From assembly GCF_000020005.1 (NCBI RefSeq), contig NC_010718.1, positions 2,996,001-3,060,000 on the forward strand: a stretch of DNA of 64,000 bases. The letters are read 5' to 3'. Origin of the DNA: Natranaerobius thermophilus JW/NM-WN-LF. Its GTDB lineage: Bacteria; Bacillota; Natranaerobiia; Natranaerobiales; Natranaerobiaceae. The notes under the pieces were generated by a model. It was not told where the DNA came from. It saw only the letters and a program-made list of their open reading frames with translations, and did no database searches. Of this stretch, positions 24,799 to 33,002 are shown piece after piece; positions within the stretch are counted from its first letter, which is position 1, and every line of letters starts with the position of its first letter. The position numbers and the translations under genes were made by a program.

Positions 24799-25707
24799 CT
24801 ATTGCTTCAATCTAGGATCCAGGGCGTCACGTAAGCCGTCCCCTACTAGATTAATACTCAACACTGTTAAGAAAATCATTAGGCCAGGAGGTACATACAT
24901 CCACCAGAAATTCTCAACGATCCGCAGGTTTCTAGCTATCTCTAGCATATTACCCCAACTTGGTTGAGGTGGAACTACCCCTAGTCCTAAGAAGGACAAG
25001 CCTGCTTCTACCAAAACTGCAGTTGCCATGGATAAAGTGGCATTAACAATCAAAGGTGGTAAAGCATTAGGGATCATATGCCTGGCGACCAGTTTTAGCT
25101 CTCTAAGTCCTAGAGCCTTGGCTGCTCTAACATAATCAGTATTTTTAATTTTCAAAAATTCTCCCCTGATAATTCGACAAGTCCTTGGCCAGGATAATAT
25201 GCCGATAACAATCATAGTATTATAGATACTGGGGCCTAATACTGCAGCTATAGTAATGGCCATGGCAAGGAAAGGAAAAGCCAAAAACATATCAGTTAAT
25301 CTCATGATTATAGTATCGGTAGTCCCGCCTTTGTAACCAGCCAAAGAACCTAAAATGATACCGATAACTAATTGAATACCTGTAGCGACTATTCCAACTG
25401 ATAAAGAAACCCGACCACCATGTAATAATCTTGTATATATGTCCCTTCCTATTTCGTCTGTACCCATATAATGTTCACTAGAGGGGGGTTCTTCAGCCCT
25501 TGTCAAATCGTAGGCATCTCTTTCATGAGTAGACAAAACTGGAGCAAATATGGCAAGCAAGACAAAAAATATCAAAACACACATGCCAATGAGAGCTAAT
25601 CTATTTTTTTTGAATTGCTTCCAAACCAGCTGCCTTGGAGTGATAACCCCTTTGGGTTCCACCCTCTCTTGGGCAGTAGAAGTTGCAGTATTACTCAATC
25701 CATCCAC
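24799..25707 (-). CDS. oppC: oligopeptide ABC permease OppC, operon 2
   Basis: A 302-aa inner-membrane permease. It has the OppC_N segment with EPPSSEHYMGTDEIGRDIYTRL, six helices and the EAA loop AKALGLRELKLVARHMIPN. It ends in LVGDGLRDALDPRL. The frame opens with a GTG at 25707; a TTG three codons later is an equally good start behind AAGGGAG. It is adjacent to oppB-2 with a 16-bp gap. Confidence 0.92.
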   Translation of the reverse strand: MDGLSNTATSTAQERVEPKGVITPRQLVWKQFKKNRLALIGMCVLIFFVLLAIFAPVLSTHERDAYDLTRAEEPPSSEHYMGTDEIGRDIYTRLLHGGRVSLSVGIVATGIQLVIGIILGSLAGYKGGTTDTIIMRLTDMFLAFPFLAMAITIAAVLGPSIYNTMIVIGILSWPRTCRIIRGEFLKIKNTDYVRAAKALGLRELKLVARHMIPNALPPLIVNATLSMATAVLVEAGLSFLGLGVVPPQPSWGNMLEIARNLRIVENFWWMYVPPGLMIFLTVLSINLVGDGLRDALDPRLKQ

Positions 25708-25723
25708 TCCCTTCTATAATAAA

Positions 25724-26683
25724 TTAATTATATTTAATGCGGGGATCAACAACGGCATATAACACATCTGCCAGTAAATTACCCAGCATTACCATAAAGG
25801 CAAAGAACAGATTTATACCCATTAACAGAGGATAATCCCTGTCATGTACAGAGTCTAGCAATAATCTACCCATACCGGGCCATACAAAGACCGTTTCTGT
25901 TAATATAGCTCCGGAGAATAAGAACGGAAGGGTTAAACCGAGGAGTGTGATGACTGGTATCAAAGCATTACGCAGGGCATGTTTATAAATAACTATTTTC
26001 TCTGATAAGCCTTTAGCCCTAGCAGTTCTTACATAATCCTGTTTAATAACTTCTAGCATACTGGATCTAGTATAACGCATAAACCTAGCAGTTTGGGCTG
26101 CAGCTAAAGCAATCATGGGAAGTATCAAATGATGCAAAACTCTAGGTATAGCAGTAAAGAAATTTTCATCACTCAGGTTTGGATAACCTCCTGTTGGGAA
26201 TATTTGAAAATCAAAGGCAAGGAATTTAATCAGCAAAATACCCAGGAAAAACACGGGAATAGATACTCCTCCAATTGCAATAACAGTAAACAAGTTATCT
26301 ACTTTGGAATATTGCCTAGTAGCAGACAGCACACCTATCGGAACCGCTAATAAAATACTGACGAATAAGGCAGAAAAGGAAAGCATAAATGTTGGACCTA
26401 TCCTGGAACCAATCAAACTTTCTACCGGAACATGATATCTGAATGAATATCCCAGATCTCCTTGGATTACTTGCGTAATCCAGCTCCAATAACGTTGGTG
26501 TATAGGATCTTTTAATCCCATTTCTTCTAATTGACGATCGATTTCTTCCTCAGTCAAATTGGGGTCTACCATTCCGCTCATGGGATTACCCGGGGCTGCA
26601 TTGATTACCAAAAAAACAATTATAGTAACCCCAATAATTGTAGGGATAAGTTGAAGAATTCTTCTAACTATATATTGATACAT
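25724..26683 (-). CDS. oppB: oligopeptide ABC permease OppB, operon 2
   Basis: A permease of about 319 aa with the usual N-terminus MYQYIVRRILQLIPTIIGV. The periplasmic loop has GLKDPIHQRYWSW, the EAA loop is ARAKGLSEKIVIYKHALRN, and the C-terminus is LLADVLYAVVDPRI. The ATG at 26683 directly follows AAAGGAGGCGTGGA; an upstream start at 26716 would read the ribosome site as coding. It pairs with OppC-2. Confidence 0.93.
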   Translation of the reverse strand: MYQYIVRRILQLIPTIIGVTIIVFLVINAAPGNPMSGMVDPNLTEEEIDRQLEEMGLKDPIHQRYWSWITQVIQGDLGYSFRYHVPVESLIGSRIGPTFMLSFSALFVSILLAVPIGVLSATRQYSKVDNLFTVIAIGGVSIPVFFLGILLIKFLAFDFQIFPTGGYPNLSDENFFTAIPRVLHHLILPMIALAAAQTARFMRYTRSSMLEVIKQDYVRTARAKGLSEKIVIYKHALRNALIPVITLLGLTLPFLFSGAILTETVFVWPGMGRLLLDSVHDRDYPLLMGINLFFAFMVMLGNLLADVLYAVVDPRIKYN

Positions 26684-26710
26684 TCCACGCCTCCTTTCGT
26701 AAATAAGGAT

Positions 26711-26733
26711 CCCCACCCCAAAAAAGGGTGGGG
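26711..26733 (-). other. intra-operon stem-loop between oppA-2 and oppB-2
   Basis: CCCCACCC and GGGTGGGG form a very GC-rich stem with an 7-nt loop. There is no T tract after it, so it is more likely an RNA-stability element that keeps oppA transcript in excess than a true terminator. Confidence 0.55.
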
Positions 26734-26755
26734 CCCCTCATCACACCTTTATGAC

Positions 26756-28429
26756 TTATTCAAGGTACCATTCATGTACGTCATACCAAATATTCCAAGG
26801 ATTTGGTTCAAATACCTGGATATCATTGTTGTAGGCATAACCTTCATAGTCAGCGTACAAGAATACATAAGGCATCTCTTCTTGAAGTAAGCGCTGCCAT
26901 TCTACATAATGTTCTCTTCGTTCATCCCTATCTGTAGTACGAAGACCCTGCTCCATTAGTTCGTCGCTTTCCGGATGTACAAATCCAACAGCATTGAATC
27001 TTTCATCAGGTCCCCAGATACCCGTTGGATCTGGGTCTGCACCTAAAGACCAACCCATAAGATAAGCATCGAAATCAATTTCGTCAAAAACCCTGTCACT
27101 CAAAGTGGCAAATTCTAAAGATTCTAAAGTAATGTCAATACCAATTCCCTGTAAGTCCTGTTCAATGATTAAAGCTGCTTGTTCTCTGGGTTCGTCGCCG
27201 GTAGGATATAATAGAGTGAATTCTAAGGGCTCACCATTTTGTTCCCAGATTCCATCATCGTTTTTAGTATAGCCAGCATCTTCTAATATTTCTTCGGCTT
27301 TATCAGGATCATGGGGATAAGTATCTAAATCTTCGTCATAAGCCCATTGGTTAGGTGAAAAGTGGGAATTTTGGACTTTACCTAAACCATCTAGGATACC
27401 ATCAACCATACCTTCCCTATTGATAGCGTAAGTAGCTGCCTCTCTTACAGCATGATCACTAAAGATACTTTCATCCCTTAAGTTCATACCCATGTATTGA
27501 TAACCATTAGTGGGATAATATTCAAGGGCTAACTCATCGTGAGCTTCATAATCATCCCACTCGCTCTCATCAGGTGGAACTTCAGCGATATCAACTTCAC
27601 CAGTCTCCAAGTCTGCCCTGACTACATCGGGACTTTTTACTTCTACAGTAATTCTCTCTAATTCTGGTTCTCCCCTGTGATAATCTTCATTAGCAACTAA
27701 TTCTACGTATTGACCTTCAACGTATTCCTCAAATTCAAAAGGTCCTGTTCCAATTGGTTCTGTCATTTCAGGGGCTTCTCTTCTTTCACCTACAGGGATA
27801 TCTTCCCATACATGTTTAGGTGAAATGCCCCAGGTACTAACATAATATACGGCAGAAGCATCAACTTGTTCAAAGTGGAATTCTATTTCATGGTCGCTAA
27901 TAATTTCAATTCCCTCTACTTCGTCAGCTTCTCCAGCTCGATATTCGTCAAACCCTTCCAGGTGCTGCCAGTAACTAGCTCTGGGACCTATATAGTCTTC
28001 ATGACACATCCATTCGAAAGTGAATTTAACATCTTCTGCAGTTAGTGGCTCACCATCATGGAATTCAATATCATCTCTTAGTTTGTAATAAAAAGTTTTT
28101 CCATCATCACTTATTTCATGTTCTTCTGCTAAATTTGGATTTAGTTCCAAATCTGCATGGGGATCTGCTTCCATCATGCCATCAAATACTTGATTAAAAG
28201 CATCAAGATCATAAGTACTTTCATATTCACAATAATTAAATAGTCCGTCTGGTTCACTCCATATAGCATGAGTAATAGCCTGTTCTAGCTCTTCCTCTTC
28301 TTCGTCAACATCTTCTTCAGGCTCTTTTTCTTCTTCTTCAGCAATTTCTTCAGGATCAGCCGGATCACAACCCATAAATCCAAAAGACGCCACAAAAACT
28401 ACGAGCAGTAAAATTAACAGCTTTCGCAA
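26756..28429 (-). CDS. oppA: peptide-binding lipoprotein OppA/DppA type, operon 2
   Basis: An extracytoplasmic binding protein of family 5, about 557 aa. The lipobox is FMGC (Cys21 from the TTG at 28429), after which an extremely acidic linker precedes the SBP_bac_5 domain. Domain marks are TAEDVKFTFEWMCHEDY, AATYAINREGMVDGIL and AEEILEDAGYTKNDDG. It is the first gene of opp-2. The start at 28444 would translate the GGGGGG ribosome site, so the TTG was taken. A sigma-54-like promoter lies 56 bp upstream. Confidence 0.92.
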   Translation of the reverse strand: MRKLLILLLVVFVASFGFMGCDPADPEEIAEEEEKEPEEDVDEEEEELEQAITHAIWSEPDGLFNYCEYESTYDLDAFNQVFDGMMEADPHADLELNPNLAEEHEISDDGKTFYYKLRDDIEFHDGEPLTAEDVKFTFEWMCHEDYIGPRASYWQHLEGFDEYRAGEADEVEGIEIISDHEIEFHFEQVDASAVYYVSTWGISPKHVWEDIPVGERREAPEMTEPIGTGPFEFEEYVEGQYVELVANEDYHRGEPELERITVEVKSPDVVRADLETGEVDIAEVPPDESEWDDYEAHDELALEYYPTNGYQYMGMNLRDESIFSDHAVREAATYAINREGMVDGILDGLGKVQNSHFSPNQWAYDEDLDTYPHDPDKAEEILEDAGYTKNDDGIWEQNGEPLEFTLLYPTGDEPREQAALIIEQDLQGIGIDITLESLEFATLSDRVFDEIDFDAYLMGWSLGADPDPTGIWGPDERFNAVGFVHPESDELMEQGLRTTDRDERREHYVEWQRLLQEEMPYVFLYADYEGYAYNNDIQVFEPNPWNIWYDVHEWYLE

Positions 28430-28484
28430 TAAATTTCCCCCCAAATTTGAAATTTCATTCCGAACAATTTAGTCTAAACTGATA

Positions 28485-28498
28485 GCAAGCTAACAGCC
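28485..28498 (-). promoter_or_regulatory. sigma-54-type promoter of opp-2
   Basis: On the minus strand GGCTGTTAGCTTGC has GG and GC with ten bases between and TTGCT at the -12 element. A start near 28473 would give a leader of about 45 nt, matching the geometry of rocB-1. The rest of the 477-bp gap (28430-28906) is AT-rich and holds only a repeat copy and the terminator at its end. Confidence 0.5.
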
Positions 28499-28683
28499 TT
28501 TTTGTCTGACCACCCCCTCTAGTTTATATTTATGTATCTACAATTTTTTAATTTCAATAACTTTTTTGATTAATTCAAAATTTCTGTTAATTTTTTTCAA
28601 TAACACTCTTATTCCATCACTTTATTTTGGCACTATTTTATTAAATATTCCAAAGCTATGACATTATTAAATGAAATTAAAGT

Positions 28684-28723
28684 TTTACAGTTATTAACAT
28701 TCAATTTTGATTCAGTCTATATT
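28684..28723. repeat. 40-bp intergenic repeat, copy A
   Basis: 34 of 40 bases match copy B at 40387-40426 without gaps, and all six differences are transitions. It begins TTTACAGTTAT and ends CAGTCTATATT. It lies about 250 bp before the oppA-2 start. Confidence 0.7.
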
Positions 28724-28871
28724 ACAACTGGATCAACAAGCAATATTAATTTAGCAATAATTACTAATATTTTGAATAATCAAATTATATAGAATTGTTT
28801 GCCGAATATTCTACGATATTCCATCTTATCTGTCAATGAAATACATTAATATTTTAAAGTGTTATTAAATG

Positions 28872-28908
28872 TCATAAAAAAGAAAAAGAAGGGTAAACAA
28901 CCCTTCTT
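28872..28908 (-). terminator. terminator of the RibU-DICT-HD-GYP operon
   Basis: AAGAAGGG (28886-28893) pairs with CCCTTCTT (28901-28908). Minus-strand readout ends in TTTTTCTTTTTT. The stem overlaps the stop codon of the HD-GYP gene. Confidence 0.88.
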
Positions 28909-30295
28909 AGTTAATCTCTTGAAGATATAAATTAAGTAATTCAGTATTTGTTTTATGCATAGATAAATTTTCTAGTCTAAACTTAAACTCCAATAATTCA
29001 TCAACTATTTCAAAAAACAGGTCTAACAATTCCCCATCAAAATGATTATTTCTTTCTTCTAACATAATCTGAAGAGTTTTTTCTTTAGAGAAATCTTGTT
29101 TATATACTCTTTTTGATGACAGAGCATCAAATACATCGGCAATAGCCACTATGCGTGCTTCCAGAGGAATATCCGTACCCTTTAACCCTAATGGATAACC
29201 CTTTCCATTATATTTTTCATGATGATAATAGCAAATATTTCTAGCCATGTTAATTAACCGCTGTGAAGAATCCTGCAAAATTCTTGCTCCAATATAAGGA
29301 TGTCTTTTCATAACTTGATATTCTTCACTTGTTAATCGCCCTGCTTTCATTAAAATCCGATCTGGTATGCCAATTTTTCCGATATCGTGAGTTAAGGAAG
29401 CATAGGTCATTAACTCAACTTCAGTTGGATTAGCACCATAAGCCCTGTAAAGTTCTTTGGAATAGTAACTCATTTTGATCAGGTGCAAAGCAGTTTCCAC
29501 ATCTCGATACTCAGCAGCAAAACAAAGTCTTTTGATCATTTCATATGAGGTTCTCTTATTATTTTTTATTTCCTCTTGTAATTGTACATTTGCTCGTTTG
29601 AGTTGAATTGTCTTGTCTTCTATTTCATTTAAAGCGCGATTAATAAAGTATGTCGTTGTATCTATATCCCTTGAAGTTTTAGAGTCCAAATTAGAATTAT
29701 CCTGACTTAACAGAGAGGATTCCGCTGGATCCGCTAATGAGTTTTCAGGTACATTCATCCTGGCTAATTTTACACCATCTAAGGCTGTCTTAGTATCAAA
29801 ACTCAAGATACCCAAAAAAGCTCTAAAGTCATCTTTACCTGGAAGTTTGTCTTGATTCATAGTTTGCGGTTCTCTTTCCCAATTTATTAGATCTGGTTGT
29901 TCATCTAGTTCTCTAGTTGCCAGAATCATGGGGTTAGGCCTATAATCTACTATCACATTCCATTCTTGGATCAAAGGCGATAAAGAATTCAATTCTATTA
30001 TTATTAAATTGTTTGGGTAGTTTGGCTGTTTTAATTCGTTCCATTTTACATCAGATGTAAAAATGTAAATATTATTGCAGATTTTAGCTAGTTCTAAGTA
30101 TCTGTCAATCTCTTCTATGAAAAATTTAAAGTGTTGAAAAAATACATACATATCAGCTTTAAAACCTGAAGATATGACTATATCTTCTAAGGCGTGACTA
30201 ACTGCTAACATGGAACTTTTTGTGAATTTAGTTTGATGCAGTAAAGAGTATTTGTGACTGAGCTGATAGAAAATTCCTTTATCTTGTCCGTTCAT
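28907..30295 (-). CDS. DICT-sensor HD-GYP phosphodiesterase
   Basis: A 462-aa cytosolic protein. Residues 20-135 form a DICT sensory domain, followed by a variable linker, a short coiled coil (about 222-250) and a C-terminal HD-GYP domain. The HD-GYP residues are present: His271, HDIGK (303-307), HHE (358-360) and GKGYP (364-368). An active cyclic-di-GMP phosphodiesterase is therefore expected. No membrane segment is seen. It is the third gene of an operon with a DICT-only protein (11-bp gap) and a RibU-like transporter. The signal detected is not known; DICT domains are often linked to light or redox sensors. Confidence 0.88.
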   Translation of the reverse strand: MNGQDKGIFYQLSHKYSLLHQTKFTKSSMLAVSHALEDIVISSGFKADMYVFFQHFKFFIEEIDRYLELAKICNNIYIFTSDVKWNELKQPNYPNNLIIIELNSLSPLIQEWNVIVDYRPNPMILATRELDEQPDLINWEREPQTMNQDKLPGKDDFRAFLGILSFDTKTALDGVKLARMNVPENSLADPAESSLLSQDNSNLDSKTSRDIDTTTYFINRALNEIEDKTIQLKRANVQLQEEIKNNKRTSYEMIKRLCFAAEYRDVETALHLIKMSYYSKELYRAYGANPTEVELMTYASLTHDIGKIGIPDRILMKAGRLTSEEYQVMKRHPYIGARILQDSSQRLINMARNICYYHHEKYNGKGYPLGLKGTDIPLEARIVAIADVFDALSSKRVYKQDFSKEKTLQIMLEERNNHFDGELLDLFFEIVDELLEFKFRLENLSMHKTNTELLNLYLQEIN

Positions 30296-30306
30296 AAAAT
30301 TTCCCC

Positions 30307-30834
30307 TCAGATCAATTGATCAAGTAAGTCAACAGCTTTTTTGACTGTATTAGGATTAGTTGATTTTGCTCCTTTGAAATTACGATCTTTTAAATCTTCT
30401 GTATAAAATCCATCCATGTCATAAGCTACCATCATAGATTTTGCCAAGGGCCTATCAATAACCAGAAACCATTCTTTTGTCAAACTATGATTTTTTGGCA
30501 AATAGATAAATTCAACATTCGGATGTGGAGTCAAGTCTTTATCATGTTCACCAAATATGTACACCTTATCCACATTATCGGCAATCTGTCTAAATCTGTC
30601 CCAGATATCTTCCGCTCTAGAGACTTTTTGAAAACCTGCGTACACTACCCCTTCAGTTTTCTTTTGCAGCAATACTTTCTCCATAATATAACACATTTTT
30701 TCCAATTGAGGTACCTTTGTCTCGTACTTTAGTGAAAATGAATTTAACTTCTCTTCACTGATATCATTTCCTAATTGCTCCACCTCCCCATCAACATCCT
30801 TGAAAACCTCTTTGTACAGTGACATTTCTTTCAC
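30307..30834 (-). CDS. stand-alone DICT-domain protein
   Basis: A cytosolic protein of about 175 aa, nearly all of which is a DICT sensory domain (QLEKMCYIMEKVLLQ through KEWFLVIDRPLAKSMMVAYD). It shares with the next gene the pattern of aromatic-hydrophobic strands and a (V/I)D-R-P turn. It has no output domain, so it may partner with the HD-GYP protein. The GTG at 30834 was chosen: GGAGGTGA precedes it and overlaps the end of the RibU gene. Confidence 0.7.
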   Translation of the reverse strand: MKEMSLYKEVFKDVDGEVEQLGNDISEEKLNSFSLKYETKVPQLEKMCYIMEKVLLQKKTEGVVYAGFQKVSRAEDIWDRFRQIADNVDKVYIFGEHDKDLTPHPNVEFIYLPKNHSLTKEWFLVIDRPLAKSMMVAYDMDGFYTEDLKDRNFKGAKSTNPNTVKKAVDLLDQLI

Positions 30835-30839
30835 TACTC

Positions 30840-31445
30840 TCACCTCCATAAATATTTATAAGATTGAATTTTAGGAAAAACCATCATCATAGCAAAAAAT
30901 AACACAATACCCTTTATCAGGTTAAAAGGGATTAGTACAAAAGCAATATAGCTTGCTAATCCATTTACTAGTGGATTAATTTCACCAACCATTTCGATAA
31001 TTTTTGATAAGGGCAAGTCCAAAACAGTTTCGTATAGTGGAATAACAACCATCAAGTTAATTACAACAGCTGAAATAGTCATTATTGCCATTCCCACAAA
31101 TAAAGATGAGTTAAGTGAAAATTTTCTTTTATAAAACAAATAAGAGGCCACTACAACATAACTACCACTAACCAAAAAATTTGTCAGTTCACCAATTCCC
31201 ATAGTTGCAGTCGAAAATACATGAAAAAAGTTTTTTAAAAAAACTACTGCAACTCCCATTAAGGGACCATGAGAAAACCCAGCTAATAACGCAGGGATAT
31301 CACTCAAGTCAAGCTTTAGGAAATATGGCATAAAAGGTAAGTTTATCTCAATAAACATTATTAAGTAAGATATTACTCCAAACAAAGCTGTGGTAACCAG
31401 AGCTTTGGTAGATATTATTTTGTCATTACTTGCCAAATTTTCCAA
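30840..31445 (-). CDS. ribU: ECF transporter S component, RibU-like (riboflavin)
   Basis: A six-helix substrate-binding membrane subunit of an energy-coupling-factor transporter, about 201 aa. Diagnostic stretches are LKLDLSDIPALLAGFSHGPLMGV and FLKNFFHVFSTATMGIGELTNFLV, both typical of RibU. It needs the shared EcfA/A'/T module, which is not in this window. The TTG at 31445 behind AGGGTGAT is preferred over a longer frame from 31505. No FMN riboswitch precedes it, unlike many ribU genes. Its stop overlaps the ribosome site of the DICT gene, tying flavin uptake to the sensor pair. Confidence 0.82.
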   Translation of the reverse strand: MENLASNDKIISTKALVTTALFGVISYLIMFIEINLPFMPYFLKLDLSDIPALLAGFSHGPLMGVAVVFLKNFFHVFSTATMGIGELTNFLVSGSYVVVASYLFYKRKFSLNSSLFVGMAIMTISAVVINLMVVIPLYETVLDLPLSKIIEMVGEINPLVNGLASYIAFVLIPFNLIKGIVLFFAMMMVFPKIQSYKYLWR

Positions 31446-31539
31446 AACTATCACCCTAATGTCGATATCAATAATAAGATAACACAGGTTAATTGATAAT
31501 GACAATAGTTTTTAATACTCATTTTGGGGAGGGGTTATT

Positions 31540-32058
31540 ATGAATAAGAATGAAAAAGACAATCGCAATGAAAAAGACAATCGCTTTGAAAATCAAGGAA
31601 AGGAATTTTACACCGATCGAGGTTATGAACAAATTCAAAAATACGATTTAACACCTAGCATGGAAGATTATCTGGAGATGATTATTAGATTAAGTGATCA
31701 ACAGGGCTATACCAGGGTAAATAGAATTGCTGAAAGTTTAAATGTGAAACCTGCATCTGTATCTAAAATGATACAGAAATTATCTCAGAAATCATACTTA
31801 AAATATGAAAAATACGGTATGGTTCATTTGACAGCTAAAGGACAACAGATCGGAGAATACTTGCTTGAACGGCATCACATACTGGAAGAACTGTTAAAAA
31901 CAATTGGGGCAAGGGGAGATTTACAAAGAGAAGTTGAACGAATTGAACACCACATCAGCTACGATAATTTTATGATTTTATCGGATTTTCTCGATTTTTT
32001 AAAAGATAACCCAGAAATACTCAGGCAATTTCATCAATATAAACAGAACAAAAAATAA
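31540..32058 (+). CDS. mntR: DtxR/MntR-family metal-dependent regulator
   Basis: A 172-aa transcription factor. After a polar N-terminal tail (with NEKDNR repeated twice) comes a winged helix-turn-helix (about residues 38-100, SMEDYLEMIIRLSDQQGYTRVNRIAESLNVKPASVSKMIQKL) and the dimerisation/metal domain (HHILEELLKTIGA, EVERIEHHIS). Metal ligands of the MntR type (Glu and His in these segments) are present. It sits directly before the metal ABC operon and probably represses it when Mn(II) is ample. It is divergent from the ribU operon. The ATG follows GGGGAGGGG. Confidence 0.85.
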   Translation: MNKNEKDNRNEKDNRFENQGKEFYTDRGYEQIQKYDLTPSMEDYLEMIIRLSDQQGYTRVNRIAESLNVKPASVSKMIQKLSQKSYLKYEKYGMVHLTAKGQQIGEYLLERHHILEELLKTIGARGDLQREVERIEHHISYDNFMILSDFLDFLKDNPEILRQFHQYKQNKK

Positions 32059-32148
32059 AATGTTTGAATTTCCCATGATTATGCCCTGATATTTTTTTGG
32101 ACAAGCACAAGATATAAGCAGACCCATATATTATTAGTGAAAGACTGG

Positions 32149-32175
32149 AGTTAACCGCGTATAACAAAGTTAACT
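32149..32175. promoter_or_regulatory. AGTTAAC/GTTAACT inverted repeat before mntB
   Basis: A perfect 7-bp dyad with a 13-bp spacer lies 27 bp before the start of the ATPase gene. It is a possible MntR operator, though it does not match the known Bacillus MntR box closely. Confidence 0.35.
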
Positions 32176-32201
32176 GCAGCTAAAAAACGGAGGGATTACC
32201 A

Positions 32202-33002
32202 ATGACTGTTGGCAAGGCAAGCCAAAATGGCGTGGCAGTTCAGGTCGAAAATTTATCTGTTTCATATCACGAAGTTAGTGCTTTAAATAAAGTTTCTTTT
32301 TCAGTACAACAAGGTCAGAAAATTGGAATCTTAGGTCCCAATGGTGCAGGAAAATCTTCACTAATTAAGGCTATAATGGGATTAACAAATTATCATGGCA
32401 AGGTAAAAATCTTTGGAAAAACTGTAAATGAATCCAGGTCACAAATTGCATATGTCCCTCAACAAAGCAACATTGATTTAACCTTTCCTCTTTCTGTTGA
32501 AGAAACTGTCATGATGGGTAGATATCCTTATTTACCAAAAATAAAAAGTCCCACAAAACATGATAAAGAAATAGTCTATCATTGTATTAAGCAAGTAGGA
32601 TTAACAGATAAAAAGACAAGACAAATTGGTGAGCTATCTGGTGGAGAACGGCAAAGGATGTTTTTGGCCAGAGCTTTGGCGCAAAAAGCCAGGTTATTCT
32701 TTTTAGACGAACCCTTCACAGGAATTGATTTTACTTCAGAAAAAATGATTTCTAACTTATTAGCAGAGTTATCAGAGCAAGGTAAAACCCTTTTTGTTGT
32801 TCATCACGATTTAAAAAGGGCAAGACAGTATTTTGATTATGTGATTTTATTAAACCAAAATCTAATAGCTGCTGGCAAAACAGAAGAAGTTCTCCAACCT
32901 CATTACTTAACAGAGGCATATCAGGGAGAAGCAGTGATTATGCAAACAGATTCAGAAGGAGGAGATCAAAAGAATAAAGATTTCCTCGTGGTGTCCGGAT
33001 GA
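32202..33002 (+). CDS. mntB: Mn/Zn ABC transporter ATPase
   Basis: A 266-aa ATPase of the metal-chelate ABC group. It has Walker A GPNGAGKSS, the Q-loop YVPQQSNID, signature LSGGERQRMFLARAL, Walker B LFFLDEPFTGID and the H-loop VVHHD. Energises import through the downstream permease. Its end overlaps the permease start by 4 bp (ATGA). The ATG follows ACGGAGGG. Confidence 0.9.
   Translation: MTVGKASQNGVAVQVENLSVSYHEVSALNKVSFSVQQGQKIGILGPNGAGKSSLIKAIMGLTNYHGKVKIFGKTVNESRSQIAYVPQQSNIDLTFPLSVEETVMMGRYPYLPKIKSPTKHDKEIVYHCIKQVGLTDKKTRQIGELSGGERQRMFLARALAQKARLFFLDEPFTGIDFTSEKMISNLLAELSEQGKTLFVVHHDLKRARQYFDYVILLNQNLIAAGKTEEVLQPHYLTEAYQGEAVIMQTDSEGGDQKNKDFLVVSG

Noticed and set aside
31446-31539. FMN riboswitch expected before a ribU gene
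   Set aside because: The short divergent gap to mntR is too small and lacks the RFN landmarks.
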